The notes: generated by a model not told the origin, from the sequence alone. A DNA stretch of 64,000 nucleotides from Chlorobium sp. (GCA_005862225.1 SZXV01000007.1:1-64000); one strand, 5' to 3'. Shown: positions 18,755 through 28,580, counted from the first letter of the stretch. Translations and numbers: made by a program.

Positions 18755-19318
18755 TCAGCTAATAAAACCATCCCGGTCTTTGGCACTGCGAAGAATTGCT
18801 TTAATCTGCTTTTCATAGAACTCCTTCGATTCATCGGCATTATGTCGGGCAAACGATGACAACAACAGATTTCTGAACGTCACATTCAGGCGTGCCTGTT
18901 CCCGCACGAATTGTTGAAGCTCATCGTGAGGAACGTTCTCAAGCAATTCATCAATCTGCTCGGCAACAGTTTTACGCTTCTTCTTTTTTTGGGCCGCAAC
19001 AGGCTTCGTCCGCACAGGTTTCTGCTTCAGTTCAAGCTCATCCTGCAGCAAATCCTTCTGCAAATAAAAGATAACTGCCACCACATGTTTACAAATTGGA
19101 CCCATATCGTAAGGACAATTGCAGACATGCTCGGTAATGTCTCCATTGTTAATAGTCATTCGTACCGTATAATCCTCGGTACCCTCTACAATCGCTTCAT
19201 ACTCACCTGTGCGTATCTCTTCCGGCTCGTGCACCTGCCCGTTTTTAAAATACGATAACCCTCTCCGCAAAATGGTTTCGTCTATGAAGTCCTCAAAATG
19301 GCGTAATGGAATATGCAT
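18755..19318 (-). CDS. SWIM zinc-finger protein, N-terminal part
   Basis: The 187-residue product contains a SWIM zinc-binding motif, CxC...CxH, at Cys66, Cys68, Cys76 and His78 (CNCPYDMGPICKH). A basic linker (KKKKRKT) and helices follow. SWIM domains mediate DNA or protein contacts. The protein stops at a TGA (18755-18757) where the same frame continues open for more than 380 codons, so it is either truncated by a nonsense mutation or affected by a one-base sequence error. Confidence 0.75.
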   Translation of the reverse strand: MHIPLRHFEDFIDETILRRGLSYFKNGQVHEPEEIRTGEYEAIVEGTEDYTVRMTINNGDITEHVCNCPYDMGPICKHVVAVIFYLQKDLLQDELELKQKPVRTKPVAAQKKKKRKTVAEQIDELLENVPHDELQQFVREQARLNVTFRNLLLSSFARHNADESKEFYEKQIKAILRSAKDRDGFIS

Positions 19319-19470
19319 TTTTATAACCGGTTACATGATTTTTTGCATTACATGGATTCATACATCACAGACTATCCGATCAATCTGGTTGACCAGATAA
19401 AACGGCAGGTGGATCAGCCTGAACGGTTTTGCTGTTTTATTCACCTTTGCCACAAGTTCCTGAAGTTCAA

Positions 19471-20349
19471 TCAGCCATACAGGAACTGAATGGTAATTCC
19501 TGCGACAGTGCTGATGGCAACGAGCAGAAGCAGAATTCTGATGGTGTCGCGACTGTCGTGGTTCTCCCTGAACAGCACCAAACCACCAAGTCCCGCACTG
19601 CTGCATAACCCTGCTATTGCAGAGCCATAACTCAGTCCGCCTTTCAGAAACAATTCAGCGATCGCAACTGAAGCCGCACAGTTGGGAATGAGTCCAATCA
19701 ATGCCGCCAGGAATGGCTGCAAGAGATTCTGTTTGAGTAAAACTCTGCCGAGATTCTCTTCCCCCACAAACGCAATCAGCAGATTGATGGCAAAGGTAAC
19801 TGCCGTGATAAAGAGGAATATCTTTGCCGTGTGGATGAGTGGATGCTTGAGCCACTGCCACTTGCCGATTGTGCCTGAAAGATCATGGTTGCAACAACCA
19901 GCATCAAGGGGTGCTTCGACATGGTGTTGGTGGCCATGATCCTCTTTTTTCTGTGACAAACTCCCAACAGCCAGATCAATCGCATATCCGGCGACAAGTC
20001 CGATGATCAGTTTCGTAAACAGAAGAGTCACAACAAACTTACCCTTGCCTGGTTGCGCGAGAATCACAGGAATTGCCTCGTCCGAGGTTGCCAGAAACAC
20101 GGCCAGCAAGCTCCCTTGGGTAATCAGTCGGCGAGCATACAGCGCACTGGCTACCACCGAAAAGCCGCACTGGGGAATGCAACCAAAGACCGCACCCAGT
20201 GCCGGGCCAGCTTTCGCGGTCTTCTCCAATAAGTGCGTTATTCTTCCATTAAATCGCCGTTCAAACAATTCAACAAGAAGATAAATGAGCAACAGAAAAG
20301 GGATCATAGCTGCGCTATCAGCAAGCGCATCAAGAAAAAGTCCTCTCAT
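19471..20349 (-). CDS. Putative 10-TM metal exporter (ArsP_2 / putative manganese transporter family)
   Basis: The 292-residue membrane protein has two similar halves, each with a conserved proline-cysteine segment (GCIPQCGFSVVAS and GLIPNCAASVAI), as in PF11449 exporters. A histidine-rich loop (HGHQHH, then CCNHD) near residue 140 is a likely metal-binding site. The family is annotated as manganese or heavy-metal transport; the substrate here is not proven. Its ATG overlaps the stop of a 28-codon ORF, which in turn overlaps the DUF6155 gene, giving a tightly coupled three-gene operon. Confidence 0.8.
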   Translation of the reverse strand: MRGLFLDALADSAAMIPFLLLIYLLVELFERRFNGRITHLLEKTAKAGPALGAVFGCIPQCGFSVVASALYARRLITQGSLLAVFLATSDEAIPVILAQPGKGKFVVTLLFTKLIIGLVAGYAIDLAVGSLSQKKEDHGHQHHVEAPLDAGCCNHDLSGTIGKWQWLKHPLIHTAKIFLFITAVTFAINLLIAFVGEENLGRVLLKQNLLQPFLAALIGLIPNCAASVAIAELFLKGGLSYGSAIAGLCSSAGLGGLVLFRENHDSRDTIRILLLLVAISTVAGITIQFLYG

Positions 20350-20432
20350 GGCTTTTCTCCATTGGTGCCTGAATGCACGGCATCAATGGTTACACACAAC
20401 GGAGTCGACTGCTTGTTTAACATCTCAATCAC
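20346..20432 (-). CDS. 28-codon ORF linking the DUF6155 and metal exporter genes
   Basis: A GTG at 20432 overlaps the DUF6155 stop (GTGA), and the ORF's own TGA overlaps the exporter ATG (ATGA). The frame fits exactly between both genes, and GGAGG lies just upstream of an internal ATG four codons in. The predicted peptide (with segments LNKQSTPLCVTIDAVHSG) is unrecognised. It may be a coupling ORF that carries ribosomes to the exporter start, or a real small protein. Confidence 0.4.
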   Translation of the reverse strand: MIEMLNKQSTPLCVTIDAVHSGTNGEKP

Positions 20433-20944
20433 CCCTCCGTGTAGGTCTGTATATACGAATCATCAAGATCATCATGAAATCCCCAGCCAATACCTCGTGT
20501 TTCATGAACAATCTGTACCGCTCGTTCTGCAAATTTTGGCAGAAGATGCTCCTGTTTGATTAATTGCATGGCATGGTCATACACACTGGCAACACTGTTG
20601 TAAAAGGGCATATCAATATCACCATATTCGTTGGTGTAGTCTACCCCCTTCTCTGCGTAGAAAAGCATGAGGTCGGCCAGCAATTCGCCATTTGATGAAC
20701 ATTTTTTAAAATCCGCAATGGCTTTTTTCCCTTCGGCAAGCCGTAGTTTATAGCCACGTTTCGGAAAAAACGCATGTAAAATCCTCTCCCGGCATTTCCT
20801 GTGCATCGCCTCTTCATCGGGGTTCACATAAAAATCAAGAAACTCCCGCGTTGCTTTGTCTTTGCTGTACAACTCGGCCAGTAACTTGATAAGCCCCTCC
20901 TTGTCCAGACGGGCAAGCTCTTTTTTTACGGATCCAATCCCCAT
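20429..20944 (-). CDS. DUF6155 family protein
   Basis: This soluble 171-residue helical protein matches the DUF6155 pattern: an N-terminal KKELARLDKEGLIKLLAELY segment and a middle RERILHAFFPKRGYKLRL block. Its function is unknown. It is first in a coupled operon with a 28-codon ORF and a putative metal exporter, so a link to metal homeostasis is conceivable but not shown. Confidence 0.7.
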   Translation of the reverse strand: MGIGSVKKELARLDKEGLIKLLAELYSKDKATREFLDFYVNPDEEAMHRKCRERILHAFFPKRGYKLRLAEGKKAIADFKKCSSNGELLADLMLFYAEKGVDYTNEYGDIDMPFYNSVASVYDHAMQLIKQEHLLPKFAERAVQIVHETRGIGWGFHDDLDDSYIQTYTEG

Positions 20945-21020
20945 AGTTGTTTAGTGGTCAATTGTGGCAAAATTGCCGGGCCAGCCGAAATACTGTCGCC
21001 GATCAAGTTAATTTGATTGG

Positions 21021-21575
21021 TTATCGACCATATTTAGCCGTAAAGCTCGCTTTGTCCAAGGTATTCGCATGGATCATGAAGCCGATTAATGCCGCAGAGG
21101 CTTCTGCTGGAGCATCAATTTTGTCAATTTTCAAGGCATAGAGAGTAAAAATATAACGATGGGGTTTGTCGCCTTTTGGTGGACATGCACCGCCAAACGC
21201 ATGAGTGCCATAATCAGTACGACCTTGAAGAGCTCCTGAAGGCAGCAACTTCCCTGTTGCATCTCCTGCGCCATAAGCCAATTCAGTCACAGTCGCCGGG
21301 ATATTGTAAACAACCCAATGCCACCAGCCTGAACCTGTAGGCGCATCGGGATCATACACCGTGATTGCATAGCTTTTTGTGCCTGTCGGACCTGGTGTCC
21401 ATTTCAGCGCAGGTGATTGATTTTGCCCCGTACAACCAAAGCCATCAAATACCTGCTCCTCAGTGAGAGTAGCACCAGCTTTAATAGTTAGGCTTGTAAG
21501 CTTAAAGTTACCGGCAAGCGCTACAGTTGCTGTACAACAAAGAGCAACAACGACCAAAAACAATTTTCTGAACAT
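21021..21575 (-). CDS. Secreted YbhB/YbcL-type Raf kinase inhibitor-like (PEBP) protein
   Basis: The 184-residue protein starts with a clear signal peptide (FLVVVALCCTATVALA, cut near residue 21). The PEBP core carries the conserved DPDAPTGSGWWHWVVYNIP segment at the ligand pocket and ends with the typical ASALIGFMIHA-like helix. Bacterial members are periplasmic and their ligands are mostly unknown. AAGGAG lies 8 nt before the ATG. The gene appears monocistronic, with an IS relic upstream. Confidence 0.88.
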   Translation of the reverse strand: MFRKLFLVVVALCCTATVALAGNFKLTSLTIKAGATLTEEQVFDGFGCTGQNQSPALKWTPGPTGTKSYAITVYDPDAPTGSGWWHWVVYNIPATVTELAYGAGDATGKLLPSGALQGRTDYGTHAFGGACPPKGDKPHRYIFTLYALKIDKIDAPAEASAALIGFMIHANTLDKASFTAKYGR

Positions 21576-21642
21576 AACAATTCTCCTTTTTTTTATTGAG
21601 ATGTTTACCCTCCTCTAACATTGAGTAAAGTGATCTGCAAAA

Positions 21643-21902
21643 TTATGCAAAACGCAAATCAATATGCCGCCCATTGATCGCTTTATCGAAAAAAGGAGCA
21701 AGAAAGGCTGCCTCTTCCTCTTTGCTCATATTTTCCCGATTGGCGTCCACCCCGCTTTGGTTTTGTTTCTGCTGGCAGACCACAGGCCTTTATAAAACGC
21801 CTCCACAATTGACAGGCCCAACTCTTTGAAATACACAAAACAGCGGGACACTTGGTCAATAGAAAAACTGGCTTCAGGAATGGGGCTGTTAACGTTTTTC
21901 AT
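21643..21902 (-). pseudogene. IS630-type transposase remnant (two overlapping short frames)
   Basis: This occupies most of the gene-free stretch 21576-21923. A 58-codon frame starts at ATG 21902 and stops at 21726. Its stop overlaps an ATG (21729) of a second 28-codon frame ending at 21643. The second frame, read from slightly upstream, gives the segment NRENMSKEEEAAFLAPFFDK, very like the N-terminal region of IS630-family transposases. The DDE catalytic domain is absent, so only a decayed 5' end remains. No terminal inverted repeats were found. Confidence 0.5.
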
Positions 21903-21923
21903 GTAATCTGACGTTAAATCGGT

Positions 21924-24869
21924 TCAATAACCAAAAACATCCTTGAGCGTCAGTTCCTTGACGGTTCCATATTTTCTAAGGGTTTTTATGTCAAGACTGC
22001 CTTTATTGCCCAGCACCAGCATGACATGGTGTCTCTGTCCAAAATGTTTCCTGTGAAATTTCTGGACATCGTCGAGGCTCATTGCAGGAATATCTTTATA
22101 AATGTCTTTTCGGATGTCATAGCTGTGACCAAGCCTGACTGCATCTTCATAATTGAAAAGGATTTTGGATTTTGTCAGCCGGTCGCTTGAAATCTTCTGC
22201 AGAATACCGTTACGGGTTGCAGTAAACAGTTCGGGTGATTTCGGCAGATCCATCATCAGATTATTAATCCCTTCAAGTGCTTCTGGCAGCTTGTCGGCCT
22301 GGGTGCCAATATAAGTGATAATATAGTTGTGCCTGCCTTTCTGTTTCGGGGCCTTGTAGACTGAAAAAACCGAATAGGCAAGAGCTTTGGCTTCTCTCAG
22401 TTCCTGGAAAACGACAGAAGACATTCCACCTCCATAATATTCATTAAAAAGGGTGGCCAACGGCACCATCGAGGGATCGTAGACTTCATCTCTCGTCAGC
22501 ATAATTACCTCTGCCTGGGTCATTTCATGGTCCACGATATAGACAAGATTGTCAGGCTGTTCCAGTTCCGGAAAAGGATTGGAGAGGGGCGGTATATTGA
22601 ACGATTCCGGATAGTGCCGTACCGAATGCAGCTCGCTGAGCAACTCTGTCGATGAAGCGGGCCCATAGTAGAGTACCCGGTGCTGATAGTGCAGAAGATG
22701 ATGTACTTCCTCAAGCAGCTCCTCGGGAGTCACTTTTTGCAGTTCTTTATTGCTGAGTACATTGGTAAATGGAGATAACTGACCGTATTTACCATAATTG
22801 GTCATGGCCTCGAACAGTATTTTCTCCTTCGAAAGTTTGTCGTCAGCTCGCTGTTTCAGGACGCTGGCCTTGAGCTTTTCAAGAGCATCTGCATCAGGTT
22901 TGGCGTCGGTCAACAGATTTTCAAGCATTCTGATGGCGGCCGGAGCGTTTTTGCCGAGACCAGAAAGCTGCAGGTAAAGGTAATTCTCGGAGGTAAAAAC
23001 TGAAAAGTTTGCCCCGATCTTGTAAAGTACCTGGCTGAACTCTTTAGGGGTGAGTTTTGAAGTACCTAAATAAGAAAGATAATCAAGCGCAAGATCGATT
23101 TTTCGGCTGTTGTTTTTCCCTATATCGAAGACGTAATAAAGCGAGAAAAGCTCGTTTTCCCGGTTTTGCAGATAATGCAGCTTGACCGAAGGGTTGACAT
23201 CGAGAAAGATGATATCCTTGCTGTAATCGACAAAAGATGGCTCTATTTTTTTTGATTTCTTGGCTAAAAGCTTTTTTGCAAAAGTAGATGAGGTGTTCCT
23301 GTTCATCTTGATCGGTGTGATCGGTGGCTTCTGTATTTTTTTCTCACTCTCTGCAATACCGTGCTCCTTGTAGACTGCGACATAATTCGAACTGTAGTGT
23401 TTTCGCGCAAACGTCACGAGTTCTTCCTTGGTGATCTTCCCAAGTCGTTCGAACTGGTGTACCTGATTCGGCCACGGCATACCCCAGATGAAAGTATCAA
23501 CATAAGCGTCGACTCGGCCCTGATTACTTTCATACCGTTTCAACTCCTCTATTTTCAGATCGTTGATTGCCGCTTCGATCAGCCAGTCAGGAAACTGTCC
23601 TGCCTTCAGTAGTTCGAGCTGGTCAAGTAAAAGTGTTCTGACCTGGTTAAGGCTCTGTCCTTCCCTCGGCTTTGCGCTCAGAATATGGACTGAGTAATCT
23701 TTCATCATAACCAGCATCGAACCAGCATCCAGCACTTTCTGCTGCTGGTTCAGGTTGAGGTCGATCAGACCGGCCCTTTGGTTGAACAGAATTTTGTCGA
23801 TCAGTGTCAGGTAATCTGCATCAGCGGCGTTGACGCCGTTAAAACGGAATCCTATAACGATTTCCTCAGCTTCCGGACCCTTTGCCTTGATGACGGTTGG
23901 CATGGTAATGGCCTCTTCGACGGCAGGTGTAAAATGCGGTACCTCTTTAGGTTGAAAAACGCAAAACTTCTCGTCGATCAGTTTTATGGTGGCATCAGGA
24001 TCGAAATCTCCCGCAATACAGAGTGCCACGTTGTTTGGCACATAGTAGGCGCGGTAATAGTTGATGACATTTTTTATCGAGGGATTTTTCAGATGCTCTG
24101 CCTTGCCGATGGTGGTTTGGGTTCCGTAAGTGTTTGTTTTAAAAAGTCCAGCAAACAAGTTTTCCCATATTTTGCGTTGATCACTGTCCATACCCATGTT
24201 CTTCTCTTCATAGACGGTTTCAAGTTCCGTATGAAAGAGCCTCATGACCGGATTACGGAACCGTTCGGCTTCGATGGTCAGCCACTGATCGAGCTTGTTG
24301 GAGGGGATATCATTGACAAAGACGGTCTCCTCCGCTCCGGTGTGGGCATTGGTACTGCGGGCTCCGATTGAGTTCAGCAGTTTGCTATACTCGTTGGGAA
24401 TGGAAAAGCGGGCGGCAACATTCGAAATACTGTCGATATCCTTGTAGATTGCCGCTCTTTTTTTGATGTCAGAAGTCGAACGATACTGCTCGTAAAGCTC
24501 AGCGATCTTGTCGAGTTCAACGCGTTCTTTTGAATAGTCAAGCGAGCCAAGTGAATCCGTCCCCTTGAAAAGCATGTGTTCAAGATAGTGTGCAAGCCCG
24601 GTTGTTTCGGCAGGGTCATTCTTGCTTCCTGCACGGACAGCAATGGATGTGTAGATTCTCGGCTCATCCTTGTATGGACTCATATAGACAGTAAGTCCGT
24701 TTTTCAGCGTATAGATTCTTGTATGGAGAGAGTCTCCCGGAACGGTGAGGTATGAATACTGTTTGTTTTCTTTGATCAGGGGCGTACAAGACATTAAATG
24801 CAAAATGAGTATGCCGATGGCGAGCATTGGAAGACTCATTTTCCTGAATACCTGAAAATTATACCGCAT
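21924..24869 (-). CDS. M16 family zinc metallopeptidase lipoprotein
   Basis: The 981-residue protein starts with a lipoprotein signal (lipobox LMSC near residue 28). It has the inverted zinc motif HxxEH ([10 protein letters not shown], about residues 92-101) with a downstream ET-VYEE glutamate. A second, non-catalytic M16 pair follows ([10 protein letters not shown] and FHRKHFG near the C-terminus), the two-halves layout of pitrilysin-type enzymes. It probably acts in the periplasm on peptides. It is divergent from the cytochrome operon at 25085. Confidence 0.9.
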   Translation of the reverse strand: MRYNFQVFRKMSLPMLAIGILILHLMSCTPLIKENKQYSYLTVPGDSLHTRIYTLKNGLTVYMSPYKDEPRIYTSIAVRAGSKNDPAETTGLAHYLEHMLFKGTDSLGSLDYSKERVELDKIAELYEQYRSTSDIKKRAAIYKDIDSISNVAARFSIPNEYSKLLNSIGARSTNAHTGAEETVFVNDIPSNKLDQWLTIEAERFRNPVMRLFHTELETVYEEKNMGMDSDQRKIWENLFAGLFKTNTYGTQTTIGKAEHLKNPSIKNVINYYRAYYVPNNVALCIAGDFDPDATIKLIDEKFCVFQPKEVPHFTPAVEEAITMPTVIKAKGPEAEEIVIGFRFNGVNAADADYLTLIDKILFNQRAGLIDLNLNQQQKVLDAGSMLVMMKDYSVHILSAKPREGQSLNQVRTLLLDQLELLKAGQFPDWLIEAAINDLKIEELKRYESNQGRVDAYVDTFIWGMPWPNQVHQFERLGKITKEELVTFARKHYSSNYVAVYKEHGIAESEKKIQKPPITPIKMNRNTSSTFAKKLLAKKSKKIEPSFVDYSKDIIFLDVNPSVKLHYLQNRENELFSLYYVFDIGKNNSRKIDLALDYLSYLGTSKLTPKEFSQVLYKIGANFSVFTSENYLYLQLSGLGKNAPAAIRMLENLLTDAKPDADALEKLKASVLKQRADDKLSKEKILFEAMTNYGKYGQLSPFTNVLSNKELQKVTPEELLEEVHHLLHYQHRVLYYGPASSTELLSELHSVRHYPESFNIPPLSNPFPELEQPDNLVYIVDHEMTQAEVIMLTRDEVYDPSMVPLATLFNEYYGGGMSSVVFQELREAKALAYSVFSVYKAPKQKGRHNYIITYIGTQADKLPEALEGINNLMMDLPKSPELFTATRNGILQKISSDRLTKSKILFNYEDAVRLGHSYDIRKDIYKDIPAMSLDDVQKFHRKHFGQRHHVMLVLGNKGSLDIKTLRKYGTVKELTLKDVFGY

Positions 24870-25084
24870 TATAAAAATTTTAATGATGGTGTTTAATACG
24901 GATAAGATAAGTATTTATGCTGGCCAGCCATGATGATGATGAAAAAATTTCACCGTCGGAGGCTTGTTTGTTGTTGTTCAATGTCTGGAACATTTTAATT
25001 GTCTTTTAAGTCTCTTTTCATCTTCTTTTAAGCAACACTGTTTATTTTTTGGGGAAAAATGATATTACCTATTAATACTGAACG

Positions 25085-25663
25085 ATGTGGAAATCACTCC
25101 TTGTACAACGCACCCTGCCTCTTTCGATATCCTATCTGCTGCTGATCATTGCCGGAATTGCACTTGACTACATTCTTCATATTGCGCATCTCGTCTGGAT
25201 AGGGCGATATTTTGGCATTGTCGGTACCGTTTTTCTTGCTTTGTCTTTTGGATATTCAGCCCGCAAAAACAAAATTATCAAGAATGGCGCCATCAAGTTC
25301 TTTCTCAAGTTTCACTGTTATACTGGATGGATTGGAACCCTGATGATTCTTGTTCATTCGGGTATTCATTTCAACGCAATTCTACCCTGGGCTGCAACAC
25401 TGCTCATGATGGTAGTAACCGCAAGCGGACATGTCGGGCAATACCTGATAAAAAAACTCAAAGAGGAGATGAAGCTGAAGCTGAAACAGCTTGGAATCAA
25501 TGCAACAGTAGATGATGAACTGGAGCTGCAACACTATTGGGACAGCTTGACCGTCAAAACTCTTGATCAATGGAGAAGCGTGCATAAGCCGATGGTCTCA
25601 TTTTTAATCGCATTAACGACAACCCATATTTTTGCCATATTTTTCTTCTGGAACTGGAGGTAA
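25085..25663 (+). CDS. Membrane b-type cytochrome-like protein
   Basis: The 192-residue protein has about four to five membrane segments with histidines suited to heme b ligation (FKFHCYTGWIG-like stretch, LVHSGIHFN, VHKP and TTHIF). The pattern resembles ferric-reductase/cytochrome b561-type four-helix proteins. It ends 4 bp before the start of a multiheme cytochrome c gene, so the pair probably moves electrons between the quinone pool and periplasmic hemes. The heme assignment is inferred from histidine spacing only. Confidence 0.65.
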   Translation: MWKSLLVQRTLPLSISYLLLIIAGIALDYILHIAHLVWIGRYFGIVGTVFLALSFGYSARKNKIIKNGAIKFFLKFHCYTGWIGTLMILVHSGIHFNAILPWAATLLMMVVTASGHVGQYLIKKLKEEMKLKLKQLGINATVDDELELQHYWDSLTVKTLDQWRSVHKPMVSFLIALTTTHIFAIFFFWNWR

Positions 25664-25667
25664 CCTG

Positions 25668-26798
25668 TTGAAACCAATTTTTGTTTTTTTAGCTTCTGCA
25701 ATTATTCTTGCGGCCTTGGCCATAGCATATCCAGATGTGCTTTTGAACCCCGGAAAGCTCACGAAAGGCCATCAGGCGCTGAGCAAAGATTGTCTGGCTT
25801 GCCACACACCATTTCGAAGCATCACGTCAGTCCAGTGTATCAGTTGTCATAAACAGGGAGAAATTGGCCTGAAAACTGTCGCAGGTGTTACGATCATAAA
25901 GAATAACAGCAAGGCTCTTTTTCATAAAGGCCTTGCCGAAAACTCATGTATTGATTGCCATACTGATCACAAAGGTACGGTCACCAATGATCCTGCCAAA
26001 CCTTTCCGGCATGCATCGCTTTCTGCTCAACTCAGGAACGACTGCATTGCCTGTCATAACAATCAAAAACCGGCAGATACCCTGCATCAATTTGCAAAAG
26101 GGAATTGTTCTGAATGCCATCAAACCACAAAATGGAAACCTGCAACATTTGATCACAAGAATCTTGCTGCTTCCGATCGAAAGCAGTGCATCACCTGCCA
26201 CAAAACCGACCGGCCAAATGACCAACTGCATCAGAGCGTCTCGACAAACTGCGGAGAATGCCATCGCACCAGCACATGGAAACCGGCAACGTTTGATCAC
26301 AAAAATCTTTCTGCTTTACGCGGAAAACAATGCGTCAGTTGCCACAAGAGCGACCGGCCAAATGACCGACTGCACCAGAGCCTCTCTGCAAGCTGCTCTG
26401 AATGCCATCTGACCAGCAAATGGAAACCGGCAACATTCGATCATAAAAAGTATACCGCTTCAAGCGGAAAACAATGTATCAGTTGCCACAAGGCTGATCA
26501 GCCCGCTGACGATCTGCACCGTCAGTCGCAGGCGAGCTGCGGAACATGCCATAGCACTTCCCGTTGGGAACCCGCTACGTTTAATCATAGCCGGTATTTC
26601 AGACTCGACGGTGATCACAGGGCCAGTTGCAAAACATGCCACACCGATCCCGGCAATTACAAAAAATATACCTGTTACAACTGCCATGAACACTCTCAAT
26701 CCAATATTGCCGCCGAGCATCGTGAAGAGGGAATCTACAATTACCAGAACTGCATGAAATGCCATCGCAACGGCAGGGCGGAGGAGGAAAATGATTAG
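25668..26798 (+). CDS. 14-heme c-type cytochrome with 48-residue tandem modules
   Basis: I chose a TTG start at 25668, preceded by GGAGG at 25656-25660; this gives 376 residues beginning with one membrane anchor or uncleaved signal (about 3-22). I count fourteen CxxCH heme motifs, from CLACH to CMKCH. The centre is built of 48-residue modules, each with two CxxCH sites and extra histidines (TFDH, LHQ) that could be distal ligands. Nearby octaheme, NrfH and MtrA-like families differ in heme number. It is coupled to the b-type cytochrome upstream, suggesting a quinol-to-periplasm electron wire. The terminal acceptor or donor is unknown. Confidence 0.85.
   Translation: MKPIFVFLASAIILAALAIAYPDVLLNPGKLTKGHQALSKDCLACHTPFRSITSVQCISCHKQGEIGLKTVAGVTIIKNNSKALFHKGLAENSCIDCHTDHKGTVTNDPAKPFRHASLSAQLRNDCIACHNNQKPADTLHQFAKGNCSECHQTTKWKPATFDHKNLAASDRKQCITCHKTDRPNDQLHQSVSTNCGECHRTSTWKPATFDHKNLSALRGKQCVSCHKSDRPNDRLHQSLSASCSECHLTSKWKPATFDHKKYTASSGKQCISCHKADQPADDLHRQSQASCGTCHSTSRWEPATFNHSRYFRLDGDHRASCKTCHTDPGNYKKYTCYNCHEHSQSNIAAEHREEGIYNYQNCMKCHRNGRAEEEND
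25998..26603 (+). repeat. Tandem 144-bp coding repeats in the multiheme cytochrome
   Basis: Units beginning with a W-x-PATF codon block start at 26130, 26274, 26418 and 26562, an exact 144-bp period (48 codons). A degenerate first copy begins at 25998 (132 bp). Units share long near-identical stretches at the DNA level, indicating fairly recent duplication or gene conversion. Confidence 0.85.
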
Positions 26799-26987
26799 TC
26801 TTTCCCTGATGAAGAGACGCTGAAACGAAGAGAGTGTGCGTGACAAGTCATGGTTTCAACAGTAATTGATTTCCAATACTTCCGGGGTGAAGGTTCATTT
26901 ATTGCAGAGTGATGCTTATATTGTGCCGTTCAGATCGTGGCTATGTGTGCAGATCTGTTTTTGCCCCACTCTTAATCCCTGGCCATT

Positions 26988-27233
26988 ATGCCTGAAGATC
27001 ATTCGCTACCGCCTCAGAAACCAATAACCCTCCCAGAACTACCCTCAGGTTCTGCATTACTGGCACCGGTCCTTGGCATCCCTCTTGTTATGCATGCCCT
27101 GACAGGTGCTGCTTTTGGTGCGTTAACCTTTGGAGTGGGAGCTCTCGTTGTTGGACTGGCCAAAAAAAAACTTCTCAAAACTCCCGTTCAGCCGCCCTCC
27201 AAAAGCCCTGAAGCTCCTGAAACACCGATATGA
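26988..27233 (+). CDS. Small hydrophobic protein of unknown function
   Basis: This 81-residue protein has a Pro-rich start, a Gly/Ala-rich membrane region (about residues 22-58, possibly two helices), then a Lys patch (KKKLL) and a Pro-rich tail. I do not recognise it. Its stop overlaps the ATG of the Nudix gene (ATGA), which argues that it is real and co-translated. Confidence 0.55.
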   Translation: MPEDHSLPPQKPITLPELPSGSALLAPVLGIPLVMHALTGAAFGALTFGVGALVVGLAKKKLLKTPVQPPSKSPEAPETPI

Positions 27234-27628
27234 GACACCTTGGCGCCAGTATCATTTTTTATAACCGTTCTGAACAGGTCTTGCTGGTTCTGAGAGATAA
27301 CATTCCAACCATTCCCTACCCAAACCTCTGGAACTTACCTGGTGGACATATTGAAGAAGATGAAGCCGCTGAAGAGTGTATTGTCAGAGAGATGTTTGAG
27401 GAAATCGAAATCAATGTGGTGGGATGCAAACTTTTCCGTGTTTATGAATTTTCAGATCGCACGGAGTATGTCTTTGTGAAAGAGGAAAATTTTGACCTCA
27501 AAAACATTACCCTGCATGAGGGACAGAGACTCCAGTGGTTTACCAGGAATGAAGCCGGGCAAGCGGAACTTGCACACGGCTTCAAAGAGGTTCTTGATGA
27601 CTATTTCAAGAGTCTCCCTGGAAAATAA
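27230..27628 (+). CDS. Nudix hydrolase
   Basis: The 132-residue protein has a Nudix box beginning GGHIEEDEAAEE and continuing REMFEEIEI. It keeps the metal-binding RExxEE core, although the usual Gly after EE is replaced (Glu at that place). The MutT-like fold would hydrolyse a nucleoside diphosphate linked to another group; the substrate is unknown. It is coupled to the upstream small hydrophobic gene and convergent with trxB. Confidence 0.85.
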   Translation: MRHLGASIIFYNRSEQVLLVLRDNIPTIPYPNLWNLPGGHIEEDEAAEECIVREMFEEIEINVVGCKLFRVYEFSDRTEYVFVKEENFDLKNITLHEGQRLQWFTRNEAGQAELAHGFKEVLDDYFKSLPGK

Positions 27629-27644
27629 GGGCATGAGCCGCTGC

Positions 27645-28580
27645 TCAACGTATCGTTTCAAGAAAACGCTCAGCATCAACGGCCGCCATACAACCTGTAC
27701 CAACTGCTGTAACGGCCTGACGGTAAGAAAAGTCCTGAACATCTCCGCAGGCAAAAACTCCAGGAACATTGGTTTCTGTTGATGATTTTTTGGTTTTAAT
27801 ATAGCCATAGTCATCAAGGTCAAGCTGATCCTTGAACAAGCCGGCATTTGGCGCATGACCGATAGCCAGAAAAACACCATCACAGGCATGTTCTGAAACT
27901 TCACCCGTCAACACATTCTTCAACCTTATTCCCGTTACCTTTTGGCCATCACCAAGAATTTCGTCAATAACCTCATTCAGCATCATACTGATTTTCGGAT
28001 TTTTTCTGGTTCGAAGGCTCATGATTTTTGACGACCGAAACTCTTCTCGACGATGCACAAGGGTCACATGAGAAGCAAATTTGGTCAGATAAAGAGCCTC
28101 CTCCATTGCAGTATCACCCCCACCAACAACAAAAACATGGCAGTCACGGAAGAAAAAACCGTCACAGGTTGCACAAGCCGAAACTCCTTTGCCACGATAA
28201 CGTGCTTCTGACTCAATACCAAGCCATTTGGCATTTGCACCGGTTGCCACAATAAGAGCATGAGTTAAAAATTCACGACCATCATCAAGCGTCAGGCAGA
28301 ACGGTCTTCTTGAAAGATCAACTTCTGTCACACTCCCACTGACAAACTCAGCATCAAATTTGGCAGCCTGATCACGCATTTTAGCCATCAGCTCCGGTCC
28401 GCGTATCCCTTCAGGAAAACCTGGAAAATTCTCGATCTCCGTCGTGATCATAAGCTGACCACCTGGCTGAAAACCCTCAATAACAAGAGGTTTGAGATTT
28501 GCCCGCCCCGTGTAAATGGCCGCCGTATAACCAGCCGGGCCGGTCCCCATAATAACGATGTCACGTACGTTACTCTCCAT
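27645..28580 (-). CDS. trxB: Thioredoxin-disulfide reductase
   Basis: This 311-residue flavoprotein reduces thioredoxin with NADPH. It shows the FAD-binding motif GTGPAGYTAAIY near the N-terminus, the redox-active CATC (SACATCDGFF), a second dinucleotide motif VVGGGDTAMEEAL, and the C-terminal FAD contact ACGDVQDFSYRQAVTA. The length is normal. It lies downstream of trxA with a hairpin in between, so the two may be partly uncoupled. Confidence 0.95.
   Translation of the reverse strand: MESNVRDIVIMGTGPAGYTAAIYTGRANLKPLVIEGFQPGGQLMITTEIENFPGFPEGIRGPELMAKMRDQAAKFDAEFVSGSVTEVDLSRRPFCLTLDDGREFLTHALIVATGANAKWLGIESEARYRGKGVSACATCDGFFFRDCHVFVVGGGDTAMEEALYLTKFASHVTLVHRREEFRSSKIMSLRTRKNPKISMMLNEVIDEILGDGQKVTGIRLKNVLTGEVSEHACDGVFLAIGHAPNAGLFKDQLDLDDYGYIKTKKSSTETNVPGVFACGDVQDFSYRQAVTAVGTGCMAAVDAERFLETIR

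Noticed and set aside
18755..18757. TGA as selenocysteine codon in the SWIM gene
   Set aside because: No SECIS-like hairpin was seen just downstream and the family has no redox site there.
25998..26603. CRISPR-like periodic repeats
   Set aside because: Units are 144-bp coding modules of a multiheme cytochrome with CxxCH motifs, not short repeats with unique spacers.
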